Assembly: GCA_045629485.1 (NCBI GenBank) | Contig: JAZQRF010000160.1 | Span: 1-33,515, forward strand | Source of the DNA: Pseudopedobacter sp045629485 | GTDB taxonomy: Bacteria > Bacteroidota > Bacteroidia > Sphingobacteriales > Sphingobacteriaceae | Length of the DNA stretch: 33,515 nt | Reading direction: 5' to 3' | Shown here: one piece after another, positions 14,377 through 22,672 of the stretch | Layout of the letters: each line of letters begins with the position of its first letter | Position numbering within the stretch: position 1 is the stretch's first letter | The notes under the pieces: model-generated | Told to the model about the DNA's origin: nothing | The model's input: only the letters and a program-made list of their open reading frames with translations | Databases searched by the model: none | Position numbers and translations under genes: made by a program

Positions 14377-15996
14377 TTATGCTAATAATCTGATAGGGGC
14401 TTCTAATAACCCTTTTAAAGTTTGTAAGAAAGCTGCGCCGGTAGCACCATCCACAACCCTGTGGTCGCATCCTAAGGTCAGCTTCATTACATTTCCTGGT
14501 ACCACAGCACCATTTTTAACTACCGGTATTTGTTGAATTGCACCAACAGATAAAATAGCACCATCAGGAGAGTTGATAATTGATGTAAACTCATCAATAC
14601 CAAACATCCCTAAATTAGAAACAGTAAAAGTAGATCCTTCCCAATCGGATGGTTGTAATTTTTTAGCTTTTGCTTTTTGAGCGAAATCCTTTACTTCGGC
14701 AGAAATGTGAGATAAAGATTTACCATCAGCAAAACGTACTACAGGCACTAACAAACCATCTTCTACCGCCATGGCTACACCAATATTGGTATGCTCGTTA
14801 AAACGGATCTTATCTCCTCTGAAAGAAGAATTAACTGCAGGATGTTGTTTTAAAGCAATTGCAACAGCCTTTATAACGATATCATTAAATGATACTTTTA
14901 CAGGGGCTATAGTATTTATTTGAGTACGGGCTGCCATTGCGCCTTCCATATCTATACTAATAGTAAGGTAGAAGTGCGGAGCTGTGAATAAGCTTTCTCC
15001 TAAACGGCGGGCAATAACCTTACGCATCTGAGAGACCGGAACTTCTGTGAACTTTTCTTCGCCTACATATTGAGGAATAGATGGTGCTGCCTTTCCTTCC
15101 TGAGAAGCATTAGACTCTGCTTTCGCGGCAGGAGTATAGCTTTCAATATCTTTTTTAGTGATACGGCCGCCTTCTGCACTTCCTTTTACATCGCTTAAAT
15201 TAATGCCTTTTTCTTCAGCAATTTTCTTAGCCAAAGGTGAGGCTTTCACTCGACTATCACTAGACGAAACTTCTTCTTTAACAGGAGCAGCGGATGAAGA
15301 GTTTGCAACAGGAGCTTTTTCATCAGCAGGTTTTTCTGCTTTTGATTTTTTTGCACCGCCACCGCTTTTTAATAAAGGCTGAATATCTGTGCCTTCTTTA
15401 CCTACTATGGCAATAATATCATTTACTTGTGCTGCTTTACCTTCCTCAACACCTATATATAACAATGTGCCTTCTTCATAACCAACAACTTCCATAGTTG
15501 CTTTATCGGTTTCTACGTCGGCTAAAGAATCATCGGCTTTAACTTTATCTCCAACTTTGAAATTCCATTTATTGATAACACCTTCTGTCATGGTATCGCT
15601 CAAAAGAGGCATACGGATAACAGCAGCAGGAATGTTTGAAACGTCTGCATCGTCATCGTCATTCTCCTCAACGGTATCTTCTGACGAAGAGGATTCTTCT
15701 TTTTTATCCTCAGCTTTTGGCGCATCAGTAGATTCCAAAGCGGATTTGTAATCCTCTCCGTCTTCTCCAATAACAGCAATTAATGCATCTACGGGAACTG
15801 CGTTACCTTCTTCTACACCAATATAAAGCAATGTACCTTCCTGAAAAGATTCAAAATCCATTGTTGCTTTATCCGTTTCTATCTCAGCAACTACATCACC
15901 TGCTTTAATTTTATCACCAACTTTTTTATGCCATTTAGCCAATACCCCTTCGGTCATGGTATCGCTCATCTTAGGCATTTTTATTGCTTCAGCCAT
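14377..15996 (-). CDS. pdhC: Pyruvate dehydrogenase E2, dihydrolipoamide acetyltransferase
   Basis: Core of the pyruvate dehydrogenase complex, moving the acetyl group from E1 to CoA. 539 aa. Two lipoyl domains are visible, each with the ETDKATM or VETDKATM lipoylation site (K43 and K165), joined by Ala/Pro/Glu/Asp-rich flexible linkers. A peripheral-subunit-binding domain follows (about 251-286, KASPLAKKIAEEKGI to GGRITKKDIES). The catalytic domain ends with GCDHRVVDGATGAAFL (catalytic H512). All parts are intact. It lies 80 bases after pdhA on the same strand with a hairpin in between. A 2-oxoglutarate or branched-chain E2 is unlikely given two lipoyl domains and the neighbouring pyruvate-type E1 alpha. 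Confidence 0.95.
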   Translation of the reverse strand: MAEAIKMPKMSDTMTEGVLAKWHKKVGDKIKAGDVVAEIETDKATMDFESFQEGTLLYIGVEEGNAVPVDALIAVIGEDGEDYKSALESTDAPKAEDKKEESSSSEDTVEENDDDDADVSNIPAAVIRMPLLSDTMTEGVINKWNFKVGDKVKADDSLADVETDKATMEVVGYEEGTLLYIGVEEGKAAQVNDIIAIVGKEGTDIQPLLKSGGGAKKSKAEKPADEKAPVANSSSAAPVKEEVSSSDSRVKASPLAKKIAEEKGINLSDVKGSAEGGRITKKDIESYTPAAKAESNASQEGKAAPSIPQYVGEEKFTEVPVSQMRKVIARRLGESLFTAPHFYLTISIDMEGAMAARTQINTIAPVKVSFNDIVIKAVAIALKQHPAVNSSFRGDKIRFNEHTNIGVAMAVEDGLLVPVVRFADGKSLSHISAEVKDFAQKAKAKKLQPSDWEGSTFTVSNLGMFGIDEFTSIINSPDGAILSVGAIQQIPVVKNGAVVPGNVMKLTLGCDHRVVDGATGAAFLQTLKGLLEAPIRLLA

Positions 15997-16035
15997 TATT
16001 GTATAATATTTTAATATGGTTATATCAAAAACTGA

Positions 16036-16064
16036 AACCGGAATATGTTTTCATAAATCCGGTT
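16036..16064 (-). terminator. Hairpin between pdhA and the E2 gene
   Basis: AACCGGA (16036-16042) and TCCGGTT (16058-16064) pair perfectly, with an additional inner TATG/CATA stem around an AAAA loop. On the minus strand a short T-run follows. It could partly terminate the pdhA transcript or mark an RNA processing site that sets E1 and E2 levels. Confidence 0.5.
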
Positions 16065-16076
16065 CCTGATTTTCTA

Positions 16077-17072
16077 TTAATCTTTAATAAACGCGTAATC
16101 TTCCTGGGCGTAAACATCTTTGTAAAGCTCTGAAGCATCTGGCCATGGAGATTCTTCTGCAAATTTTACAGCTTCCTCAATCTCAGTTTTAATTTTTGCT
16201 GCTACTTCTTCAAACCAGGCATCATCAGCCCATTTTTCTGCAATAATTTTAGCTTTTACAGTTTCGATAGGGTCTTTTGCTTTATACTCTTCTACCTCTT
16301 CTTTAGTACGGTATTTCTGAGGATCAGACATGGAGTGTCCTTTATATCTGTAGGTTCTTATCTCTAAGAAAGTTGGTCCTTCGCCTCTTCTTGCTCTCTG
16401 TACAGCTTCGTCCATTGCATCGTGTACAGCAACCGGATCCATACCGTCCACAGGCATAGAAGGCATTTCATAACCTAAACCTAATTTATAAATATCTGTA
16501 GTGTTAGATGTTCTGGCTACAGAAGTTCCCATAGCATAACCGTTATTTTCTACAACAAATACGACAGGTAATTTCCAAAGCATTGCCATATTAAAAGCTT
16601 CGTTTAAAGCTCCCTGGCGAACTGCTCCGTCGCCCATATAGCAGATATTTACTTTATCTGTACCTAAATATTGTTCAGCAAAAGCGATTCCTGCTCCAAC
16701 CGGGATTTGAGCACCAACAATTGCATGCCCTCCGTAAAAGTCGTTCTCTATATCAAAAAAGTGCATAGAGCCGCCTTTTCCTTTAGAACAGCCTGTAACT
16801 TTGCCATACATTTCGGCCATTGCAACTTTAGGAGACATCCCTTTTGCTATTGCATGCGCATGGTCTCTGTAAGTTGTTATAAGACTATCGCCTTTCTTAG
16901 TAGCAGACATCGTTCCGGCAAGAATAGCTTCCTGACCAATATACAAATGGCAAAAGCCTCTGATCTTTTGCTGTCCATATAACTGACCGGTTTTCTCTTC
17001 AAATCTTCTTAGTAGAAGCATTAATTCATACCAATACAGATATGTTTCTTTAGTTATCGCAACTGAACTCAT
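16077..17072 (-). CDS. pdhA: Pyruvate dehydrogenase E1 component, alpha subunit
   Basis: Thiamine-diphosphate-binding half of the heterotetrameric E1 that decarboxylates pyruvate. 331 aa. The TPP motif starts at GDGAVRQGALNEAFNMAMLWKLPVVFVVENN (about 147-177). Other signatures are RGFCHLYIGQEAI near residue 40, TYRDHAHAIAKG, and the loop RYKGHSMSDPQKYRTKEE that carries the conserved His and the serine region regulated by kinases in mitochondria. No beta subunit gene lies next to it, so E1 beta must be encoded elsewhere, as I recall for other Bacteroidota. First gene of a pdhA-E2 unit, with candidate -7 elements at 17102-17109 and 17122-17129. Confidence 0.95.
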   Translation of the reverse strand: MSSVAITKETYLYWYELMLLLRRFEEKTGQLYGQQKIRGFCHLYIGQEAILAGTMSATKKGDSLITTYRDHAHAIAKGMSPKVAMAEMYGKVTGCSKGKGGSMHFFDIENDFYGGHAIVGAQIPVGAGIAFAEQYLGTDKVNICYMGDGAVRQGALNEAFNMAMLWKLPVVFVVENNGYAMGTSVARTSNTTDIYKLGLGYEMPSMPVDGMDPVAVHDAMDEAVQRARRGEGPTFLEIRTYRYKGHSMSDPQKYRTKEEVEEYKAKDPIETVKAKIIAEKWADDAWFEEVAAKIKTEIEEAVKFAEESPWPDASELYKDVYAQEDYAFIKD

Positions 17073-17101
17073 TCGTTATTATATCTATTTAAATGGGATA
17101 G

Positions 17102-17129
17102 CAAATCTATTAATATATAAACAAATATA
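17102..17129 (-). promoter_or_regulatory. Candidate promoter elements of pdhA
   Basis: Two exact TAnnTTTG matches lie on the minus strand: TAGATTTG (17109-17102) and TATATTTG (17129-17122). The first gives a leader of about 23 bases to the ATG at 17072. Which one is used is unknown, and both could be. Confidence 0.5.
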
Positions 17130-17201
17130 AAACCCATTGCTTAGTAATTTTCACAATTTTTCAAAGTATTGTTAAAAAGTGTGAAAAGTTTACTATTATT
17201 G

Positions 17202-17232
17202 TTGGATAACAAAGACAGAAGCAGTAGTTTTG
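17202..17232 (+). promoter_or_regulatory. Promoter of the NlpC/P60 gene with -33 and -7 elements
   Basis: TTG (17202-17204), a 20-base spacer and TAGTTTTG (17225-17232) match both halves of the Bacteroidota promoter consensus. The start codon is 71 bases after the -7 element. Confidence 0.6.
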
Positions 17233-17303
17233 CAACCGTCGCAAAAATAATATTTTGTAAAGGCCGTTAGAGACAAACGTTCAACCCTAAAAAATATATT
17301 TGA

Positions 17304-17867
17304 ATGAAGAAAATTTACCTACTTTTCCTTTTACTTAGTTCTATGCTAACGGGGAAAGCACAAGATTCTAAAACAAACTTATCAAATACCGCTCCAAAGC
17401 AAGAAGTTTCTGACCCCGATAATTTAGCAAGCCAATTTTTTTCCCAAGTAATGGGTGTAGCGATATCTGCTACTTCAAACACAAAAATGTATCAGTTTAT
17501 TTATGATTGGTTGGGAACCCCTTATCGTTTAGGCGGAGACACCAAAAAAGGCATAGATTGTTCTGGCTTTGCTTATCAACTATACGACAAAACTTTTAAT
17601 ACCATAATTGGAAGCAATTCCCGCAATATTTTTAGCATGGTAAACCCTATTAATAAGGTAGAGCTAAAAGAAGGAGATTTAGTTTTCTTTAAAATAAAAA
17701 GCAAATCTATTAGCCATGTAGGTGTTTATATTGGTGATAATAAATTTGCCCATGCCTCTTCGAGTAAGGGAGTAATGATTAGCAATTTAAACGAACCATA
17801 TTGGCAAAGGTATTTCTATAAGGGGGGCCGCTTGCTGGAATCTTTTAAAGATAAAATCCAAAATTAA
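17304..17867 (+). CDS. NlpC/P60 (C40) family cell-wall peptidase
   Basis: Secreted cysteine peptidase that should cut peptide stems in peptidoglycan. 187 aa. The N-terminal signal peptide (KKIYLLFLLLSSMLTGKAQ, cleavage near residue 20) is followed by a linker and the NlpC/P60 domain (about 64-170). Catalytic residues are in place: C86 in GIDCSGFAYQLY, H138 in SHVGVYIGD and H150 in FAHASS. The LKEGDLVFFK motif is also typical. No extra SH3 or LysM domain is present. Its transcript should stop at the strong terminator at 17873-17901, only 20 bases before the next start codon. Confidence 0.92.
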   Translation: MKKIYLLFLLLSSMLTGKAQDSKTNLSNTAPKQEVSDPDNLASQFFSQVMGVAISATSNTKMYQFIYDWLGTPYRLGGDTKKGIDCSGFAYQLYDKTFNTIIGSNSRNIFSMVNPINKVELKEGDLVFFKIKSKSISHVGVYIGDNKFAHASSSKGVMISNLNEPYWQRYFYKGGRLLESFKDKIQN

Positions 17868-17872
17868 AAAAT

Positions 17873-17901
17873 AAAAATCCTGCTCTTCTTGCAGGATTTT
17901 T
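17873..17901 (+). terminator. Terminator of the NlpC/P60 gene
   Basis: AAAAATCCTGC (17873-17883) and GCAGGATTTTT (17891-17901) form a perfect 11-base stem with a 7-base loop and a following T-run. A TTG that could start the next reading frame (17889) lies inside this hairpin. Confidence 0.88.
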
Positions 17902-17921
17902 TATTTACACTATATTTATTT

Positions 17922-18980
17922 ATGAAAATCGTCAATCTTGTTTTAGGATATACATTTATCCTTTTTTCTTTTATTCCTTTTATAAGACAGGATGATTGGT
18001 TTTTCCGAATATTTGAATATCCAAGATTTCAAAAATTACTCATCAGCCTGGGGTTGCTACTGATCTTTTTATTTTTTTTTAATGAAGGCAGTACTCCCGA
18101 TTATATCTTTATCATCGCCTCTTCTATAAATATCATCTATATATTATGGCTGGTATATCCTTTTACTAAATTATCGAAAAAACAAGTCCAAACAATTAGA
18201 AAGGATTCTGAGGGTTCGCCTTTAAAAGCTTTAATCTTCAATGTTCTTCAAACTAATGAGAATTATCAGGATATCCTCCAACTCATTAAAGAGTATAAAC
18301 CTGATATCATTTGTCTGGTAGAAACAGACGAAACCTGGCTTAGAAATGTTGAGCCAGAACTCATAAATGCTTATCCATATACTATTCTTAGCCCGCTAGA
18401 TAATACTTATGGGATGATATTCTTCTCGAGACTGGAGCTGGAAGATGAAGAAGTTTGTTTTATCATTAAAGATGATATTCCTTCTATTAGCACAAAAGTA
18501 ATTTTAAATAATGGAGAGAAAGTACAGCTGTACTGCGTACACCCAGAGCCTCCGGTTCCGAATGAGAATCCAAAATCAACAGCCAGAGATAAAGAGCTAT
18601 TAATAATTGGAAAGAAAGCTAAAAAACAGCAATTACCTGTAATTGTAATGGGAGACCTAAACGATGTAGCCTGGAGTTATACCACAGAATTGTTTTGTAA
18701 AATAAGTGAGTTACTAGATCCCAGAAAGGGAAGAGGATTTTTTAATACATTTAATGCAAAAAGCAGGTTCTTAAGATTCCCGCTCGACCATATTTTTTGT
18801 TCTCCGGAATTTATGGTTTCAAAAATCAAAAGACTTCCGTATGCCGGTTCAGACCATTTTCCGATGTTTATAGAATTAGTACTAATCCCTGAAAAACAAT
18901 CGGAAAATGATTTGGAAACAGCAGACCAAGATGATATGGCACTTGCCAATGAAAAAATAACTAAACCTGTAATGGAATAA
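17922..18980 (+). CDS. Membrane-anchored endonuclease/exonuclease/phosphatase family protein
   Basis: 352 aa. Three N-terminal membrane helices (about 3-25, 35-55 and 60-80) precede an EEP (DNase I-like) hydrolase domain from about residue 100. EEP signatures are visible: ALIFNVLQTNENY, PDIICLVETDETW (metal-binding Glu), PVIVMGDLNDVAWS, and LDHIFCS with GSDHFPMFIELVL (catalytic His). A C-terminal tail of about 35 polar residues follows. The family cleaves phosphodiester or phosphomonoester bonds, and the substrate here is unknown. The ATG at 17922 is preferred because the longer frame begins with a TTG inside the upstream terminator. Its stop codon abuts that of the convergent gene at 18981 with no spacer. 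Confidence 0.88.
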   Translation: MKIVNLVLGYTFILFSFIPFIRQDDWFFRIFEYPRFQKLLISLGLLLIFLFFFNEGSTPDYIFIIASSINIIYILWLVYPFTKLSKKQVQTIRKDSEGSPLKALIFNVLQTNENYQDILQLIKEYKPDIICLVETDETWLRNVEPELINAYPYTILSPLDNTYGMIFFSRLELEDEEVCFIIKDDIPSISTKVILNNGEKVQLYCVHPEPPVPNENPKSTARDKELLIIGKKAKKQQLPVIVMGDLNDVAWSYTTELFCKISELLDPRKGRGFFNTFNAKSRFLRFPLDHIFCSPEFMVSKIKRLPYAGSDHFPMFIELVLIPEKQSENDLETADQDDMALANEKITKPVME

Positions 18981-19169
18981 TTATTTAGACACGTCTGCGG
19001 TTGTCCTTACTAAACTAATTCCTGTAAAGAAAAATATTACTCCTAAAGCGCCAAGAACTAATAAGGAAGTCATATCACTTGATTTTTGAATAATATTTAC
19101 AGCTGTGTAAATTAATCCAATTATACCCAAAATTGTAAGTATTGTACCGAAGGTTCTTTTTATGTTCAT
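18981..19169 (-). CDS. Small two-helix membrane protein of unknown function
   Basis: 62 aa. Two hydrophobic helices (TFGTILTILGIIGLIYTAV, about 6-24, and LLVLGALGVIFFFTGISLV, about 36-54) flank a short polar loop IIQKSSDMT, with positive residues near the N-terminus. I do not recognise a characterised family, though similar small proteins are common in Bacteroidota. It is complete, with an ATG start and TAA stop that directly touches the stop of the opposite gene. A 23-bp palindrome 58 bases upstream of its start (19227-19249) is a candidate operator. Confidence 0.7.
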   Translation of the reverse strand: MNIKRTFGTILTILGIIGLIYTAVNIIQKSSDMTSLLVLGALGVIFFFTGISLVRTTADVSK

Positions 19170-19226
19170 GATGATAGATTTTAGACATCAATAACAAAAT
19201 ACTTGCCAATAAATTATTTTGATCTA

Positions 19227-19249
19227 TTTTGTATAACCTGTATACAAAA
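19227..19249. promoter_or_regulatory. 23-bp palindrome, candidate operator
   Basis: TTTTGTATA (19227-19235), a 5-base centre ACCTG, and TATACAAAA (19241-19249) form a perfect inverted repeat. It lies in the 276-base gap between the small membrane protein gene (minus) and the M28 peptidase gene (plus), closer to the former. With so few GC pairs it is a poor RNA hairpin, which favours a protein-binding site if it is functional. Confidence 0.4.
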
Positions 19250-19445
19250 GCTTGATACAAATTATTTTATGAAGAGCTAAAGTTATTAGGCCTTTTACTA
19301 AAACCAATATATAAAAACAACCAGGCCCGGGAAATTTTGTGTGATTACTCTCTCTAAAACATTTCTTCGCCACAATTGCTTTACAATTTTCGAATTAGCT
19401 TTAATTTATATTAATTTCAACTCTATTGCTTTTATATAAAAAGAT

Positions 19446-20411
19446 ATGTTTTGTTATAAAAAAATACTTTTCACCTTATTCATTCCCTTTATTGTTCTTT
19501 CATGCAAGGGACAAAACAAACCCCTTGATCCAAATATCAAACTGGAAGATGTAAGTAAAACACTCCATACACTCGCTGCTGATCATATGAAAGGACGCCA
19601 TTCTTTGTCTAAAACAGATATAGAAAAAGCCGGTGATTTTATTAGTGTTGAATTTAGAGAGGCCGGATTAAGCTTTTTTAACAATGCCACTTCGTACAAT
19701 CAACCTTTTGTTTACGAAAGAGACGGAACAAGCCACACCCTAAATAATATTATAGGTATTCTTCCTGGAAAATCTAAGAAAGACGAGTATGTGATTTTCT
19801 CTGCACATTACGATCATATTGGCATTATACCAACCTTAGGTAAAGACTCTATTGCAAATGGTGCGGATGACGATGCTTCTGGTGTAACAGCTGTAATCGA
19901 ATTAGCAAAATACTTCAGCAAAAAAAACGACAATGAGCGCACTTTAATTTTTATTGCATTTACGGCAGAAGAATTGGGTGGCATTGGCTCTAAGCATTTT
20001 ACATCGGAGATAGACCCGGAAAAAGTAGTAGCTATGTTTAATATTGAAATGATTGGAAAACACTCTAAATTTGGAAAGAATAATGCTTTTATAACAGGCT
20101 ACCAATACTCTGATTTTGGAAAAATTCTTAAGAAAAACTTAAAGGGTTCTGATTTCAAATTCTATCCAGATCCATATCCTGACCAAAACCTCTTTTATAG
20201 GTCAGATAATGCTTCTTTGGCCGAGGTAGGCGTACCTGCCCACACCATTTCCTCAGCCCAAATAGATAAAGATAAATTATACCATACCGTAGAAGACGAA
20301 ATAGAAACACTAGATGTAGAAAATATCGCCTCTATTATAAAAGCTATTGCCATAAGCTCTCAATCAATTATCAACGGAAAAGACACCCCTTCAAGAATTA
20401 CAAAAAAATAA
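19446..20411 (+). CDS. M28 family zinc aminopeptidase-like lipoprotein
   Basis: Secreted metallopeptidase, 321 aa. The N-terminus has a lipoprotein signal ending in FIVLSCKGQ, with the lipidated Cys at about residue 20. The M28 domain shows the metal ligands in SAHYDHIG (His), NGADDDASGVTAVIELAK (bridging Asp), FTAEELGGIGSKHF (catalytic Glu-Glu pair), MFNIEMIG, and VPAHTISSAQIDKDKLYHTVEDEIETLD (final His). It should remove N-terminal residues from peptides at the cell envelope. It heads a plus-strand group with DPP-IV 19 bases downstream, a peptide-scavenging context. TAGCTTTA at 19396-19403, with a TTG 17 bases before it, is a possible but imperfect promoter. Confidence 0.92.
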   Translation: MFCYKKILFTLFIPFIVLSCKGQNKPLDPNIKLEDVSKTLHTLAADHMKGRHSLSKTDIEKAGDFISVEFREAGLSFFNNATSYNQPFVYERDGTSHTLNNIIGILPGKSKKDEYVIFSAHYDHIGIIPTLGKDSIANGADDDASGVTAVIELAKYFSKKNDNERTLIFIAFTAEELGGIGSKHFTSEIDPEKVVAMFNIEMIGKHSKFGKNNAFITGYQYSDFGKILKKNLKGSDFKFYPDPYPDQNLFYRSDNASLAEVGVPAHTISSAQIDKDKLYHTVEDEIETLDVENIASIIKAIAISSQSIINGKDTPSRITKK

Positions 20412-20430
20412 CAGGCTAATCATCCATTAT

Positions 20431-22617
20431 ATGAAAATGTTTCAATCCTATCATAAACCGTTCTTCTTCTTCTGTGCGATCTTCCTTCCCATTATTGGAA
20501 GTGCACAATTTGGACCAGGCACCCAATGGTCTTCAGATGGTTTTTCTTATTTCGAGATTAACGATAAAGGAATTATAGAAATTGATGCCCGAGATCCTAA
20601 AAAAGAAAGTGTCTTTTTAAATGCGGCACAGCTTACTCCAAAAGGGTTAGAGACTTTATCCGTATCGAGGTTTGCACTTAGTGCTGATAAACAAAAAGTA
20701 TTATTGCATACCAATACTAAAAAAGTATGGCGATACGACACCAAAGGCGATTATTGGGTATATGACCAGGCAAGTAAAAAATTACAGCAAATTGGTGAAA
20801 ACCACCCAGCCTCTTCGTTGATGTTTGCAAAGTTTTCTCCTGACGGAAACCGCGTGGCTTATGTAAGCCAAAACAACATCTACATAGAAGATCTGCAAAA
20901 AAATAAAACCACAGCCCTCACTACAGATGGCACTTCCAGGCTAATCAACGGAACTTTTGATTGGGTTTACGAAGAAGAATTTGGTTGCAGAGACGGTTTT
21001 CGCTGGTCTCCTGACGGAAAATCCATTGCCTATTGGCAATTAGACGCCCGGAGCATTAAAAATTATTTAATGATCAATAATACCGACTCCCTGTATCCAT
21101 TTACTATCCCAGTAGAATATCCGGTTGTTGGAGAAGACCCAAGCAGGTGCAGAATAGGAGTGGTATCTGCCAACGGTGGAAATACAAAATGGATGAACGT
21201 TCCCGGAGATGCTATTCAGCATTATATTCCCAGGATGGAATGGGCAAACTCTTCCGAATTGATTTTACAACAGCTCAACCGCAGGCAAAACGAAAGCAAA
21301 GTAATGCTATGTAATACTAAGGATGGATCTGCAAAAGTAATTCATCAGGAAAAAGAAACTGCGTGGATAGACATTAAATCCAGGTGGAATGATGATGATC
21401 CTACAGGCTGGGATTGGGTGAATAATGGTAAAGACTACATTTGGGTAAGCGAGAAAGACGGCTGGCGCCATATCTATAGCATAGATCTAAATGGGAATGA
21501 AAAACTTATCACTAACGGAGATTACGATATCATATCTATCAAACTCATTGATCATAAACACGGATTGATTTATTTTATGGCTACCCCGGCTAATTCAACA
21601 GAAGAATACCTCTATAAAATTAATATAAATGGAAGTTCACAAGCCGAGAGGCTGAGCCCTGCAAATCAAATCGGGGTCCATGAATATGATATATCACCAA
21701 ATGGTTTAGTAGCCTTGCATTCGTTTTCAAATGCCAATGCTTACCCCGTTAATGCTGTGGTAAGTTTGCCTCAGCACAAAACATTGTCTGAAGTAGAACA
21801 GCCGGAAAGCGTAAAAAATTTCAGGCTCCCTAAAACAGAATTCTTTAAAATAAAAACCGCCGAAGGGGTAGAAATGGACGGTTGGATGGTAAAACCAATT
21901 AATTTTGATGCAACAAAAAAGTATCCGGTACTATTTTACGTCTATGCCGAGCCTGGTGCTCAAACCGTTGTAAACAGGTTCGGATCGGGAATGAATAGTT
22001 TATATGCTGGCAACATGGCACAAGACGGATATATCTATATTTCTATTGATGGAAGAGGAACTCCTGCGCCTAAGGGAAGAGCGTGGCGAAAATCTATCTA
22101 TCAAAACATAGGAAATTTAAATATCAAAGACCAGGCAATGGCTGCTCAAGAAATCCTGAAATGGAATTTTGTCGACAGTAGCAGGATTGCAGTTTGGGGA
22201 TGGAGTGGTGGCGGCTCAACCACACTTAACCTTTTGTTTCAATACCCTGAGATTTATAAAACAGGAATTTCTATTGCAGCAGTTGATAATCAGCTGAATT
22301 ACGACAACATCTACCAGGAAAGATATATGGGGCTGTTGCCCGAAGACAGGCATCATTTTGTAAATGGTTCTCCTCTGGCACACGCGAAAAATCTGAAAGG
22401 AAATCTATTATTGATACATGGTACAGGAGATGATAATGTACATTATAACAATGCCGAACAAATGATCAATGAGCTCATCAGGTATAATAAGACTTTCCAA
22501 ATGATGAGCTACCCGAACAGATCGCACAGCATTTCGGAAGGCGAAGGAACCCGGAAGCATTTAAGTACCATTTTCACTAAGTTTCTAAGGGAGACTTGTC
22601 CTCCGGGTGGGCGTTAA
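20431..22617 (+). CDS. Dipeptidyl peptidase IV, S9 family
   Basis: Serine peptidase that removes X-Pro or X-Ala dipeptides from N-termini. 728 aa, the usual length. A signal peptide (FFFFCAIFLPIIGSAQ, about 11-26) directs it to the periplasm. The N-terminal beta-propeller (about 50-480) contains WVYEEEFGCRDGFRWSPDG, whose double Glu binds the substrate N-terminus and is diagnostic for DPP-IV. The C-terminal alpha/beta hydrolase domain has the triad S592 (GWSGGGS), D667 (GTGDDNVHY) and H699 (NRSHSI). The gene begins 19 bases after the M28 gene and is surely co-transcribed. Together they could degrade proline-containing oligopeptides outside the cytoplasm. Confidence 0.95.
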   Translation: MKMFQSYHKPFFFFCAIFLPIIGSAQFGPGTQWSSDGFSYFEINDKGIIEIDARDPKKESVFLNAAQLTPKGLETLSVSRFALSADKQKVLLHTNTKKVWRYDTKGDYWVYDQASKKLQQIGENHPASSLMFAKFSPDGNRVAYVSQNNIYIEDLQKNKTTALTTDGTSRLINGTFDWVYEEEFGCRDGFRWSPDGKSIAYWQLDARSIKNYLMINNTDSLYPFTIPVEYPVVGEDPSRCRIGVVSANGGNTKWMNVPGDAIQHYIPRMEWANSSELILQQLNRRQNESKVMLCNTKDGSAKVIHQEKETAWIDIKSRWNDDDPTGWDWVNNGKDYIWVSEKDGWRHIYSIDLNGNEKLITNGDYDIISIKLIDHKHGLIYFMATPANSTEEYLYKININGSSQAERLSPANQIGVHEYDISPNGLVALHSFSNANAYPVNAVVSLPQHKTLSEVEQPESVKNFRLPKTEFFKIKTAEGVEMDGWMVKPINFDATKKYPVLFYVYAEPGAQTVVNRFGSGMNSLYAGNMAQDGYIYISIDGRGTPAPKGRAWRKSIYQNIGNLNIKDQAMAAQEILKWNFVDSSRIAVWGWSGGGSTTLNLLFQYPEIYKTGISIAAVDNQLNYDNIYQERYMGLLPEDRHHFVNGSPLAHAKNLKGNLLLIHGTGDDNVHYNNAEQMINELIRYNKTFQMMSYPNRSHSISEGEGTRKHLSTIFTKFLRETCPPGGR

Positions 22618-22672
22618 TTAGCCGTTGGCACAGTTTATGAAACTCTACTTTTTATTAATTTAAATTAATCTT

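Noticed and set aside
16671..16982. Plus-strand 103-codon frame inside pdhA
   Set aside because: Antisense to the conserved E1 alpha core. No start signal and no protein-like features.
19170..19445. A small RNA or hidden gene in the gap before the M28 peptidase
   Set aside because: Apart from the palindrome at 19227-19249 and a weak promoter-like TAGCTTTA, I found no hairpin plus U-run or coding pattern.
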